DNA from: an uncultured Oscillospiraceae bacterium | GTDB taxonomy: Bacteria; Bacillota; Clostridia; Oscillospirales; Ruminococcaceae | Assembly (NCBI GenBank): GCA_900546885.1 | Contig: UREN01000039.1 | Coordinates: 1-21,038 of the forward strand | Reading direction: 5' to 3' | DNA: 21,038 bases | In this document: in pieces, positions 1-7,695 of the stretch | Numbering within the stretch: the first letter of the stretch is position 1 | Layout: the number at the start of each line of letters is the position of its first letter | Position numbers and translations under genes: made by a program | Notes under the pieces: model-generated | What the model saw: only the letters and a program-made list of their open reading frames with translations | What the model was told of the DNA's origin: nothing | The model's database searches: none

Positions 1-177
1 AACTATAAGTTTATTGAAAGGTATATATCCGAGGATTTGTGGGAGAAACTTTTGTCCACCTACCGGATGGATTCCTATGAAAACATATGGGAAGCATTAT
101 TTCTATGCCATCAATTGTTCAGGGCGGTATCCGGTGAGGTGGCGGAAAGGCTTCATTATGCCTATCCGGAGTATGAT
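1..177 (+). pseudogene. aadE: 3' fragment of streptomycin 6-adenylyltransferase (ANT(6)/AadE family), broken at both ends
   Basis: The plus frame starting at base 1 reads NYKFIERYISEDLWEKLL and continues through LFLCHQLFRAVSGEVAERL to YAYPEYD, which I recognise as the C-terminal region of AadE/ANT(6) enzymes that adenylylate streptomycin. The 5' part lies outside the window. In the family the protein continues after YPEYD with an Arg-Asn-Ile-type tail of roughly 30 residues; here the match stops after the GAT codon at 175-177 and the frame runs on into unrelated sequence to a stop ending at 288. The nucleotidyltransferase active site would be upstream, so nothing in the window shows activity. 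The missing C-terminus probably inactivates it. The DNA after the break codes for a methyltransferase scrap on the other strand, which marks a recombination junction. Family recognition is from memory; the exact ANT(6) subtype is uncertain. Confidence 0.75.
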
Positions 178-341
178 ACCATGTTAGCACTTGTCCAAGG
201 GCCACGGGGGTCATTGTCAGGATTCTTATATTGTTCTGTTTTTCTGTCGGTTCCACGGAATACCCGGTGTCCGAATTGCTTTGTATAACACACTACATAC
301 TCGTGGTCTATTGAAACACCGGTAATGTTTCGATTATCTTT
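178..341 (-). pseudogene. Internal fragment of a site-specific DNA adenine methyltransferase (type III Mod-like)
   Basis: On the minus strand the frame from 341 down to about 180 reads RNITGVSIDHEYVVCYTKQ, then a short linker, then YKNPDNDPRGPWTSANM. The HEYVVCYTK block followed by NPDNDPRGPW is characteristic of the type III Mod-like adenine methyltransferase family (DNA methylase N-4/N-6), where it lies in the middle of the protein. The frame has a TGA at 344-342 with no start codon after it, and runs into the aadE fragment, reaching a TAG at 164-162. So both the N-terminal part, with the DPPY/SAM motifs, and the C-terminal part are gone. It begins within the last codons of the helicase gene just upstream on the same strand, which suggests the two were joined by a deletion or that helicase and methylase were once neighbours. 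It cannot be functional as it stands. Confidence 0.7.
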
Positions 342-2922
342 TCATTTTTTCTTCCAGCTCCATATCCAGCCGCATGGCGTCAAAGAACTGGCTCTCCTGG
401 TGCTTCATATATTCCTGCCGAAGCTGGTTGATTTTCTTCTGTGCAGCCAGACGTTTCAGCCGGTCGCCGGTGACGGCCTCCAGCTCCGCTTGCGCCTGCT
501 GTACCTGGCTGTCCAGGGTGTTCAGTTCTCGGCTCAATGCCGCCTTATCAGCGGACACTTGCTGCTTCATCCGCTCCATTTCCTCGGCCTGGGCAGGCGA
601 AAGGCGCTCCAGTTGCTCCGCCATCATCTTATCACTCGGCACCAGCCGATCCAGCGGGTGGGGGCGGCTGGTTCCTTTTAACCAGTGGGGGGATCTCCGC
701 TCATCCTCCGTGCTGCTCTCCACCGGCAAGTCAAAGATGCTGCGGCAAGCTGCATCGTCCAGGGCCTTGCCGCTATCAGTCAAACCGCACAGTACGGCGT
801 GTTCTGTGCGGCTGGAGCCTGAAACCAGGGTGACAGTATAAAGGGCTATCTGGCACGGCGCCTGCACCGTCGGGATGGTCAGCACTCCCTCGTTGGCACA
901 CTCCAGCTCGTGGAGAATCCCACGGCCTATGATACTGGACAGGGTAATCTGTCCGGCCTTGGGTTTGAAGTCTTTTGCCATGCCGTACATCTTCTGGCTG
1001 CGATAGGGCCGGTTCCGGCTCCCCGTCCAGTAGTAGAACAGCACCGGCAGTTCCCGGTACTCCGTGGCCGTGATCGTACGGTTGAATTCGTCAATCACAA
1101 AACGGCAATCATCGTTCTTTTCATTATAACGAGTAAAAAACCATTTGGTAATTTCCCAGAGGTCGTTGTTCAGCTCCTGTCCACGGCGATTCACATACTT
1201 GGGATTGATCTTCACCTTGTCGGCCAGTTCCTTGGTGAAGGTGGTAAACAGAATATCCTCCGCTGCGGAGACGGTCTGCCGGTTATCTTCCTCGTGGGTA
1301 CTCAGGGTCTGGCGGTATGCCTGCTCAATCTGTGCCCTGGGCCGCAACCGCTGGGCAATGACCGGAAAGGCTGCTTTTACATCATCTGTAAAACCGCCCA
1401 GCACGTCATCGGTAATACCAAAGACACCGTCTGTCACCAACATCCGCTTGTTGACCAGCTCCAGCTTGCGAACATCGGCAAAGTTGTTCTTGTCGATGAA
1501 GGCCACTGACAGCACATCGTTTTCCTGACCCAGCCGGTGGCAGCGGTCGATACGCTGCTCCAGCTTTAAGGTGTTGTACGGCAGGTCGTAGTGGATGATG
1601 AAAGCAGCCTCCTCCAGATTGAAGCCCTTGGCACCGTTATCGGTGGAAATCAGCACCTCGCCATCCTCCTTGAACTGGCGGATCACGGAGTAATCGGCGC
1701 TGCCGTTGTAGGCCAGAGTGCGGTACCGGTCAGAAAGAAGATTCTGGAGCATCTTCTGGGTTTCCACGCTCTCGGTGAAGATAACCGCTTTCTGTTTGGC
1801 TCCCGTTTTCTTCATCAGGGAAAATCCCTGTTTGAGAACGGTCAGCAGCTCACCGGCCTTGGCATCCTGGGGAATGCTTTCGGCTGCGGTTTGAATCTCT
1901 TGCCATTGGCTTAGTTCGTCCGCTGCGTTTTCCAGCCCCTGGAGCCGCTTGACGATACCTTTGATGGTTTGCAAAATTGCCGCCGTAGAGGAACCCAACA
2001 GGCCCAGCAGCCGCAGAGCCAGGTCATATTGGTTCATTTCGGGAAAGGCTCGCTTTTCCGGCTGGTTGATGTAGGCGTACAGCAGCTCATAGAGCTGCCG
2101 CTCTGCCTTGCCGGGGGTGTACTCCACGGTCAGCAGCACACGTTCCGTCACCTTGGCGTAGTGCTTGGCCTGGGAACGGAGGGTACGGAAACAATAGCGG
2201 CTGACCTGTTCGCTGAGTTCCGGGTAGTTCTCTGGTCGGCGCAGATACCGGGCCAGAAACTCTTTTTCTCCCGGCAGCAGCGTTTCGTCGATGAACCAGA
2301 TCAGACCGTATAAGTCCATGATGTTCTTTTCAATGGGAGTGCCGGTCAGCAGCAGCTTGAAGGAGTCTCCGGCGATCCGCTTGAGGGCCTTGGCCTGCTT
2401 GTTGTCCTCCCGGTAGACTGGAGAGAGGGCATTGGCTTCCTCGAATACCGTCAGATCCCAGTTAACTACCTTTGCGGCCTCCTCATTGTCGGCGGCGAAG
2501 TCGTAGGTAGTAATAACAATGGCATCTTGGATAAAAGCGTTGGAGTTGTCCTCACTGGTGTTCTGCCGCCATTGGTCCCGATTGGTCAGCACCACATATG
2601 GGACGGTATAGAATCGCTCCAGCATTTCCGTCCACTGGTGCAGCAGGTCGGCATTGGGAATGACCAACAGAATCCGGCTGTATCCCTCCAGCCACTTTTG
2701 ATTGATGACCAGCATGGCCTCGTGGCTCTTGCCCATACCTGCTTCATCGCACAGAACGGCACCTTTCTGATAGGGGGAACGCAGGGCAAAGCTGGCCGCT
2801 GCAATCTGAAACGGATAGATTTCAATATCCGATGATGCAAAGACCGGAAGGAACTGTTCTGCTTCCGGCAGTTGTTCCAAAAGTCGGGCCTTGTAATAGG
2901 CATGAAACGGTGTTTGCGGCAT
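334..2922 (-). CDS. RapA/HepA-like SNF2-family helicase (862 aa), possible defence-system component
   Basis: Superfamily 2 helicase motifs occur in order: motif I DEAGMGKS at residues 59-66, Ia ILLVIPN at 84-90, motif II as FEEAN at 160-164, motif III LTGTP at 192-196, motif IV KAVIFTES near 378, motif V ISTDNGAKGFNL near 425, and motif VI QRIDRCHRLGQ at 456-466. The C-terminal ~90 residues are a charged coiled coil. Such proteins are dsDNA translocases that remodel protein-DNA complexes; they occur in integrative elements and in anti-phage systems such as DISARM (DrmD). The ATG at 2922 has a GGGGGG Shine-Dalgarno 7 bases upstream and a promoter at 2962-2990. Motif II is unusual: EEAN replaces the usual DEAH, so ATPase strength is uncertain. 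The stop sits at the edge of a methyltransferase fragment, so the native C-terminus may be altered. Function beyond helicase is inferred. Confidence 0.8.
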   Translation of the reverse strand: MPQTPFHAYYKARLLEQLPEAEQFLPVFASSDIEIYPFQIAAASFALRSPYQKGAVLCDEAGMGKSHEAMLVINQKWLEGYSRILLVIPNADLLHQWTEMLERFYTVPYVVLTNRDQWRQNTSEDNSNAFIQDAIVITTYDFAADNEEAAKVVNWDLTVFEEANALSPVYREDNKQAKALKRIAGDSFKLLLTGTPIEKNIMDLYGLIWFIDETLLPGEKEFLARYLRRPENYPELSEQVSRYCFRTLRSQAKHYAKVTERVLLTVEYTPGKAERQLYELLYAYINQPEKRAFPEMNQYDLALRLLGLLGSSTAAILQTIKGIVKRLQGLENAADELSQWQEIQTAAESIPQDAKAGELLTVLKQGFSLMKKTGAKQKAVIFTESVETQKMLQNLLSDRYRTLAYNGSADYSVIRQFKEDGEVLISTDNGAKGFNLEEAAFIIHYDLPYNTLKLEQRIDRCHRLGQENDVLSVAFIDKNNFADVRKLELVNKRMLVTDGVFGITDDVLGGFTDDVKAAFPVIAQRLRPRAQIEQAYRQTLSTHEEDNRQTVSAAEDILFTTFTKELADKVKINPKYVNRRGQELNNDLWEITKWFFTRYNEKNDDCRFVIDEFNRTITATEYRELPVLFYYWTGSRNRPYRSQKMYGMAKDFKPKAGQITLSSIIGRGILHELECANEGVLTIPTVQAPCQIALYTVTLVSGSSRTEHAVLCGLTDSGKALDDAACRSIFDLPVESSTEDERRSPHWLKGTSRPHPLDRLVPSDKMMAEQLERLSPAQAEEMERMKQQVSADKAALSRELNTLDSQVQQAQAELEAVTGDRLKRLAAQKKINQLRQEYMKHQESQFFDAMRLDMELEEKMKR

Positions 2923-2961
2923 GGCAATTCCCCCCTTTTTCTTTTATTTACACTTCTTTTT

Positions 2962-2990
2962 ATTATGGCAGATATTGACGAAAAACGCAA
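2962..2990 (-). promoter_or_regulatory. Candidate sigma-A promoter for the helicase gene
   Basis: On the minus strand a -35 TTGCGT (2990-2985) and a -10 CATAAT (2967-2962) are separated by exactly 17 bases. The helicase start at 2922 lies about 40 bases below the -10 box. This indicates the helicase can be transcribed on its own, downstream of the terminator at 3040-3070. Confidence 0.55.
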
Positions 2991-3031
2991 CGACGATTGA
3001 TTCCTTTATTTAAGGGGAAAATGTCATTTCC

Positions 3032-3070
3032 AAAATAAAGACCACAATCAGTGCCGGACTGATTGTGGTC
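3032..3070 (-). terminator. Orphan rho-independent terminator (minus strand)
   Basis: A perfect 13-bp inverted repeat (3040-3052 with 3058-3070) encloses a 5-base loop, GCCGG. On the minus strand the stem is followed by CTTTATTTTGG, a U-rich tail; the plus strand has no T run after it. It would stop a minus-strand transcript coming from above 3070, but the only gene there is the plus-strand recombinase fragment. The gene it served has been lost or replaced at the junction near 3149. Confidence 0.6.
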
Positions 3071-3150
3071 AAAAAGCATTATAAAAATGTGATATTGTTT
3101 ATGCCTTAATTCGTTGCTGAATGGTAAAACACCCTTGACAAATCTCTTTC
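3071..3150. other. Remnant DNA between orphan terminator and truncated recombinase
   Basis: An AT-richer stretch without a supportable gene. The recombinase reading frame has a TGA at 3136-3138, and recognisable recombinase sequence begins only at about 3150. I see no remains of the recombinase start or its catalytic serine region in any frame here, so this stretch replaces the original 5' end of that gene. Confidence 0.5.
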
Positions 3151-4701
3151 CAGAAAGCCCTGCTGAGCAAATACGCCGCCGATCATGGATTTCGGAACAC
3201 CCGGTTCTTCGTGGACGATGGCTTCTCAGGAACCAGCTTTCAAAGGCCGGGGTTCCAGGAGATGATGCGATATGTGGAGGATTACAGCGTATCCGCTGTA
3301 ATTGTCAAAGACCTGTCCCGGCTGGGCAGGGAGTATTCCTACATGGGGCGATTGCAGGATTTCATCTTCCCTGCCTATGACGTCCGCTTTATCGCCATCA
3401 ACGACGATGTGGACAGCGCCAAAGGGGAAAATGATTTTGCGGTGTTCAAAAATGTATTCAACGACTACTACGCCAAGGATACCAGCAAGAAAATCCGGGC
3501 AGTGGTTAAGATGCGGGGCGAAGCCGGGGAGCATATCGCCAGCAATCCGCCCTATGGGTACATAAAAGACCCGCAGGACAAAAAGAAATGGATTGTAGAC
3601 GAAGAAGCGGCAAAGGTGGTGCAGCGTATCTTCAACCTCTGCATTGCCGGAAAAGGCCCCATGCAGATTGCAAAAACCCTCACAGCCGACAGGGTGCTGA
3701 CCGTCACCGCCTATCACGCCAGGCAAAAGGGCTGGGTCATGCCGGAGAACCTATACCGTTGGAATACCAACGCCGTGCTTAGAATTTTGGAGCGGCGGGA
3801 GTACACGGGCTGTACCGTAAACTTCAAGACTTATACCAAGTCCCTGAAATTCAAAAAGCGGATGGAAAACCCGGTTGAGAACCAGCGAGTTTTTGAGGAC
3901 ACACAGCCCGCCATCATTGATAAGGGACAGTGGGAACGGGTACAGGAACTTCGGAAGAACAAACGCAGGCCGACAAAAACAGGAAGAACCAGCATGTTCT
4001 CCGGCCTGCTCTACTGCGCCGACTGCGGGGCCAAGCTGTATTTCTGCACCTGCAATACCTACAAAGACGACAGCCAGAATCATTTTGTCTGCTCCAATTA
4101 CAAGAGCAACACCGGCTCCTGCAAAATCCACTATATCCGGGAACAGGTGCTTTACCGGATTGTGCTGGAAACCATACGGCAGACATTGAGTTATGTCCGT
4201 ATGTTCCGGAAGGATTTCAAGCTGGAAATGCTGGCGCAGGACGAGGAAAGCCGCAAGGCCGAACTGGCAGAAAAACAGAAAGCCCTCTCCGGGGCGAAAA
4301 AACGGATGGAGGACTTGGACCGGATTATCCAGCATATCTATGAGGACAATGTGCTGGGCAAGCTGTCTGACAGCCGGTACCTAAAATTATCCCGCCAATA
4401 TGAGAAGGAGCAGGCAGAGATTGAGCAGCTTGCCGCCGTACTGGAACGGGAAATTGAAACACAGGCCGGGCAGGTTTCCGATGTGAACGAGTTTCTGAAG
4501 CTGGTGGACAAGTACCTGGATATTCCGGAACTCGACGCCGCCATCCTCAATGAGCTTGTGAGCAGGATCGTGGTGCACAGCCCGGTAAGGGAGAACGGAA
4601 GGAAGCAGGTGCGAATCGACCTGTACTTCACCTATGTGGGGCAAATCCGCATCCCCTTGAAGATTGGAAGGGAGTCCCTAAATGAATCGGAACCGGCGTG
4701 A
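3151..4701 (+). pseudogene. Large serine recombinase (TnpX/TndX-like), N-terminus missing
   Basis: The frame opens with QKALLSKYAADHGFRN, then DDGFSGTSFQRPGF, VIVKDLSRLGREY and the Recombinase-domain block PPYGYIKDP. These are followed by a zinc beta-ribbon (LLYCADCGAKL ... FVCSNY ... GSC), a long coiled coil near residues 345-430 and a DUF4368-like C-terminus. This is the site-specific integrase/excisase of Tn4451/Tn5397-type elements. Family members start with a block like YCRLSRDDE carrying the catalytic serine about 40-50 residues earlier; it is absent, and a stop at 3136-3138 precedes the homology. A GTG at 3211 could be read as a start (496 aa) but lies inside the catalytic domain and has no Shine-Dalgarno. 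The remnant lacks the nucleophile and should not recombine DNA. The stop codon lies inside the hairpin at 4691-4716. Confidence 0.85.
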
Positions 4702-4735
4702 CCTAACACGCCGGTTCCTACCAAAATTCTTTTTA
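4691..4735 (+). terminator. Terminator-like hairpin overlapping the recombinase stop
   Basis: A perfect 10-bp inverted repeat (4691-4700 with 4707-4716; arm AACCGGCGTG) with a 6-base loop, ACCTAA, spans the TGA at 4699-4701. A T-rich stretch follows 10-15 bases later (4727-4735). The distance makes it a weak rho-independent terminator. It could instead be part of the element end recognised during integration. Confidence 0.5.
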
Positions 4736-4805
4736 CTTCCTTATGGGACGTTGCCTAAGGGCCGGGGTGGCTTTTTGCAGGGCATGTGCCCTTGCGGGTT
4801 TGCGT
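4717..4805. other. Boundary between mobile-element remnant and chromosome-like DNA
   Basis: Base composition and codon style change here: the recombinase to the left is moderate GC, while potD to the right is strongly GC-rich. Recombinases of this type usually lie next to an element end, so an attachment-site half may lie in this stretch. A near-palindrome (GCAGGGCA TG TGCCCTTGC, 4778-4796, one bulge) is present without a T tail. No core duplication can be tested because the other element end is not in the window. Confidence 0.5.
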
Positions 4806-6038
4806 TTAATATTGGTTTCTGCGCTTGCGCATGGCCTTGCGCCAATAGCCGTAGGCCGAAAGGGCCAGCATCACGGCCAGCATCACGGGGAACACCCAGT
4901 CCCGCCCGGAGGAATCGTAGCTGCGCACGTCGCTCCACGCCTTGCTCATGGCGTCGTTGATGTCGGTGGGCAGCACCAGCATGGTTTCGCACAGGGCCAG
5001 GTATTCTTCCGAGGGGTACATCAGCTCGCTTTCCGCCAGCTCGGGCGGCAAAAGGCCGCGCACCTCGGTTTGCGGGGAGGAATAGCAGATATACTCGGCG
5101 TTGGCCAGGGCAACCTCGGTTTCGCACATGAAGTTGATGAACATTTCGGCTGCCTCTTTGTGGCGCGCGCCCTTGGGGATGCACATGGCGTCCACAAAGC
5201 GGTTGGTGCCCTCGGCGGGCAGGAAGATGGCCAGGTCCGGGTTATCTTCCATCATGGTCATGCCGTCGCCGGTGTAATACGGCGCCAGCGCGGCCTCGCC
5301 GCCGCTCATTTTGTCGAACACCTCGTCCATCACATAGCTTTGCACCACGCCCTTTTGCTCTTTCAGCTTCTGCGCGGCGTCCTCTACGTCGGAAAGGCTT
5401 TGCGGGTTCAGCGAGCGGCCCAGCATTTTGCACGCAATGGCAAAGGCGTCGCGGCTGTTGTTGAACATGAGGATGTTGTTGGCATACTGTTCGTCCCACA
5501 GAATGCCCCAGCCCTGAGATAAATCGCCCTCGTCCACCATGGTGGTGTTGTACACAATGCACACCGTGCCCCAGGTGTAGGGCACGCTGTATTCGTTGGT
5601 GGGGTCGTATTCCAGGTTTTTGCACGTCTCGTCAATCAGGGCATAGTTGGGGATATTGGAAAAATCCAGCTTTTCCAGCATGCCCTCGTTGATCATCTGG
5701 CCAATCATGTAATCGCTGGGGATGATGATGTCGTAATCGCCGCCGCCGCTTTTCAGCTTGGCGTACATGCTTTCGTTGGTGTCGTAGGTGGTGTAGTTTA
5801 CGTTGATGCCGGTAAGCTCTTCAAACTCCTGCACCACGTCCATGGTGCCGTCGGCGCCGTCCGAGATATACTCGCCCCAGTTATACACGTTCAGGGTGAT
5901 GTTGTCATCGGCAAAGCGCGTGTAGTCGTAGCCGGGCTCTACCTCCACCTCGGCAAAGGCGGGCGTGCACGGCGCGGCCAGGCACGCGGCGCACAGCGCC
6001 AGCGCGGCGGCCTTTTTGGCAAAGCGGTGCCTGTTCAT
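4806..6038 (-). CDS. potD: Spermidine/putrescine-binding protein PotD with C-terminal membrane anchor
   Basis: This is the extracytoplasmic solute-binding component of a polyamine ABC importer. An N-terminal signal peptide (residues 1-29) ends at a plausible signal peptidase I site, AFA|EVEV. It is followed by the family blocks LNVYNWGEYISD, VNYTTYDTNESMYAKLKSG, YDIIIPSDYMI and VPYTWGT. No lipobox is visible (the two cysteine contexts are LCAAC and AAPC). Instead the C-terminus has a hydrophobic segment WVFPVMLAVMLALSAYGYW and a basic tail RKAMRKRRNQY, so the protein is probably held to the membrane from its C-terminus. Gram-positive binding proteins are usually lipoproteins, so this is unusual. 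The ATG overlaps the potC stop (ATGA) and has GGGAGG 8 bases upstream. It is last in potABCD. The length, 410 aa, is longer than typical PotD (~350) because of the anchor. Confidence 0.9.
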   Translation of the reverse strand: MNRHRFAKKAAALALCAACLAAPCTPAFAEVEVEPGYDYTRFADDNITLNVYNWGEYISDGADGTMDVVQEFEELTGINVNYTTYDTNESMYAKLKSGGGDYDIIIPSDYMIGQMINEGMLEKLDFSNIPNYALIDETCKNLEYDPTNEYSVPYTWGTVCIVYNTTMVDEGDLSQGWGILWDEQYANNILMFNNSRDAFAIACKMLGRSLNPQSLSDVEDAAQKLKEQKGVVQSYVMDEVFDKMSGGEAALAPYYTGDGMTMMEDNPDLAIFLPAEGTNRFVDAMCIPKGARHKEAAEMFINFMCETEVALANAEYICYSSPQTEVRGLLPPELAESELMYPSEEYLALCETMLVLPTDINDAMSKAWSDVRSYDSSGRDWVFPVMLAVMLALSAYGYWRKAMRKRRNQY

Positions 6039-6892
6039 ACGCGCGCCTCCCTTCTGGCGGCGCGGGCCGTGCGCTTGTCGCGCGCAGCCTCCACCCCGTT
6101 CACAGCCAGAATGATGGTGAGAATCACCACAAACATAATGGTGGAAAGGGCGTTGATTTCGGGGCTGACGCGCTTTTTCGTCATGGAATAGATGGCGATG
6201 GGCAGCGTTTGCACCGTGCCGGAGTTGAAATAAGAGATGATGAAATCGTCAATGGAATACGTCAGGCTGATGAGGAACGCCGAGATGATGGCGGGCATAA
6301 TCTCGGGCAGCACCACCTTGAAAAACGCCTGGCGCGGGTTGCAGCCAAGGTCCAGCGCGGCCTCGTACATGCGCACATCCATCTGGCGCAGCTTGGGGCT
6401 GACGTTGAACAGCACATACGGCAGGCAGAACGTGACGTGCGCAATCAGCAGCGTGCCAATGCCAAAGCTCACGCGCACCTCGTTGCCCAGCAGGGCCGTA
6501 AGCACGTCGCTGATGGTGCCGTTCAGCACCACAAACAGCAGCATGGTGGCAACGCCGGTGACAATTTCGGGGTTGACAATGGGCACATACGAAAGGTTCA
6601 GCACCACGGCGCGGGTGCGGCGGCCCATGTTGTTCACGCCAATGGCCGCCAGCGTGCCCAGCACGGTGGCAATGATGGCCGAGGCAAAGGCAACCACAAG
6701 CGAAACGCCCAGCGCCTGCAGAATCATTTCGTCGCCCAGCAAATTTTTATACCAGCGCAGCGAAAAGCCGGCCCACACGTTGCGGCTTTTCGATTCGTTG
6801 AAGCTGAACGCAATCAGCACCGCAATGGGCACATACATAAAGCCGAACGCGGCCACCATCCACACGCGGCCAAGATATTTCCAACGCCTCAT
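6035..6892 (-). CDS. potC: Spermidine/putrescine ABC transporter permease PotC
   Basis: Second inner-membrane permease of the polyamine importer. It begins [11 protein letters not shown] with a first membrane helix, FGFMYVPIAVLIAFSF, and has about six helices. The cytoplasmic EAA loop reads EAALDLGCNPRQAFFKVVLPEI, with the typical spacing from the C-terminus. A longer frame reaches 6940, but the ATG at 6892 is preferred: it overlaps the potB stop (ATGA), has GGAGG 7 bases upstream, and starts just before the first helix as in the family. That gives 285 aa, near the usual ~260-280. Its own stop overlaps the potD start by four bases, so potB, potC and potD are probably translationally coupled. 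Confidence 0.92.
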   Translation of the reverse strand: MRRWKYLGRVWMVAAFGFMYVPIAVLIAFSFNESKSRNVWAGFSLRWYKNLLGDEMILQALGVSLVVAFASAIIATVLGTLAAIGVNNMGRRTRAVVLNLSYVPIVNPEIVTGVATMLLFVVLNGTISDVLTALLGNEVRVSFGIGTLLIAHVTFCLPYVLFNVSPKLRQMDVRMYEAALDLGCNPRQAFFKVVLPEIMPAIISAFLISLTYSIDDFIISYFNSGTVQTLPIAIYSMTKKRVSPEINALSTIMFVVILTIILAVNGVEAARDKRTARAARREARV

Positions 6893-7695
6893 ACCATCGC
6901 CTCCATTTCTTCCGTGTCGGCGGTGGTAAAGCTCATGCACAAAAGCACAATTACCATCAGCACAAGGCTCATGGCGCTGCCGAGGTTGTAGTTGTAGCTG
7001 TTGCCGAGGAACTGCATTTCAATGAGGTCGCCCGGCAGAAGGTTCGAGCCGCCGCCCAGCATGCGGCTGATGATGAAGGTGGAGATGCTGGGCACAAACA
7101 CCATGGTGATGCCCGTGGTGATGCCCGGCATGGCCAGCGGCACCAGCACGCGCGTAAGAATGTGGAACTGGTTTGCGCCAAGGTCCTGCGCGGCCTCAAT
7201 GACGCTTTGGTCTATTTTCACCATAATGGTGTACAGCGGCAGAATCATGTAAGGCAGATAGTTGTACACCATGCCCAGCACCACGGCGCCGGAGGTGTTA
7301 ATCATATGCAGCGGCCCAATGCCGAACAGCCCCAGGAAGCGGTTGATGAGGCCGTTGTTTTCCAAAAGGGTCATCCACGCATAGGTGCGCAGCAAAAAGT
7401 TCATCCACATGGGCAGCATAATCAGCATCTGCATCATCTTCTGGTGCGCGGGGGCCATGCGGCTTAGCATAAAGCCGATGGGAAACGCAATGATAAGGCA
7501 GATGACAGTGGCGATGACGGCCTGCACAATGCCGCGCGCAAACACGGTGGTGTAGGCGCCAAGGCCGGTGATGTTCTCCAGCGTGAAGGCGCCGTCGCGG
7601 GTGGTGAAGGCAAAGTACACCACAATGGCCAGCGGCACCGCTACGAACACCACCATCCACACGATGTAGGGCGAAGCGCCCGCTTTGCTTTTCAC
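6889..7695 (-). CDS. potB: Spermidine/putrescine ABC transporter permease PotB
   Basis: First permease of the polyamine importer, 268 aa, with a first helix [21 protein letters not shown] and the family block [18 protein letters not shown]. The EAA coupling loop is [20 protein letters not shown], which docks on the PotA ATPase. The start is a GTG (7695-7693) that overlaps the potA stop (GTGA); AGGAGGG lies 8 bases upstream and supports it. The stop overlaps the potC ATG. PotB and PotC form the heterodimeric membrane channel. Confidence 0.92.
   Translation of the reverse strand: MKSKAGASPYIVWMVVFVAVPLAIVVYFAFTTRDGAFTLENITGLGAYTTVFARGIVQAVIATVICLIIAFPIGFMLSRMAPAHQKMMQMLIMLPMWMNFLLRTYAWMTLLENNGLINRFLGLFGIGPLHMINTSGAVVLGMVYNYLPYMILPLYTIMVKIDQSVIEAAQDLGANQFHILTRVLVPLAMPGITTGITMVFVPSISTFIISRMLGGGSNLLPGDLIEMQFLGNSYNYNLGSAMSLVLMVIVLLCMSFTTADTEEMEAMV

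Noticed and set aside
334..1914. Several plus-strand open frames of 100-200 aa opposite the helicase
   Set aside because: They are antisense to an intact helicase with ordered motifs and show no recognisable family.
3211..3213. GTG as the real start of the serine recombinase
   Set aside because: Recombinase homology continues 20 codons upstream, no Shine-Dalgarno precedes it, and the protein would lack the catalytic serine.
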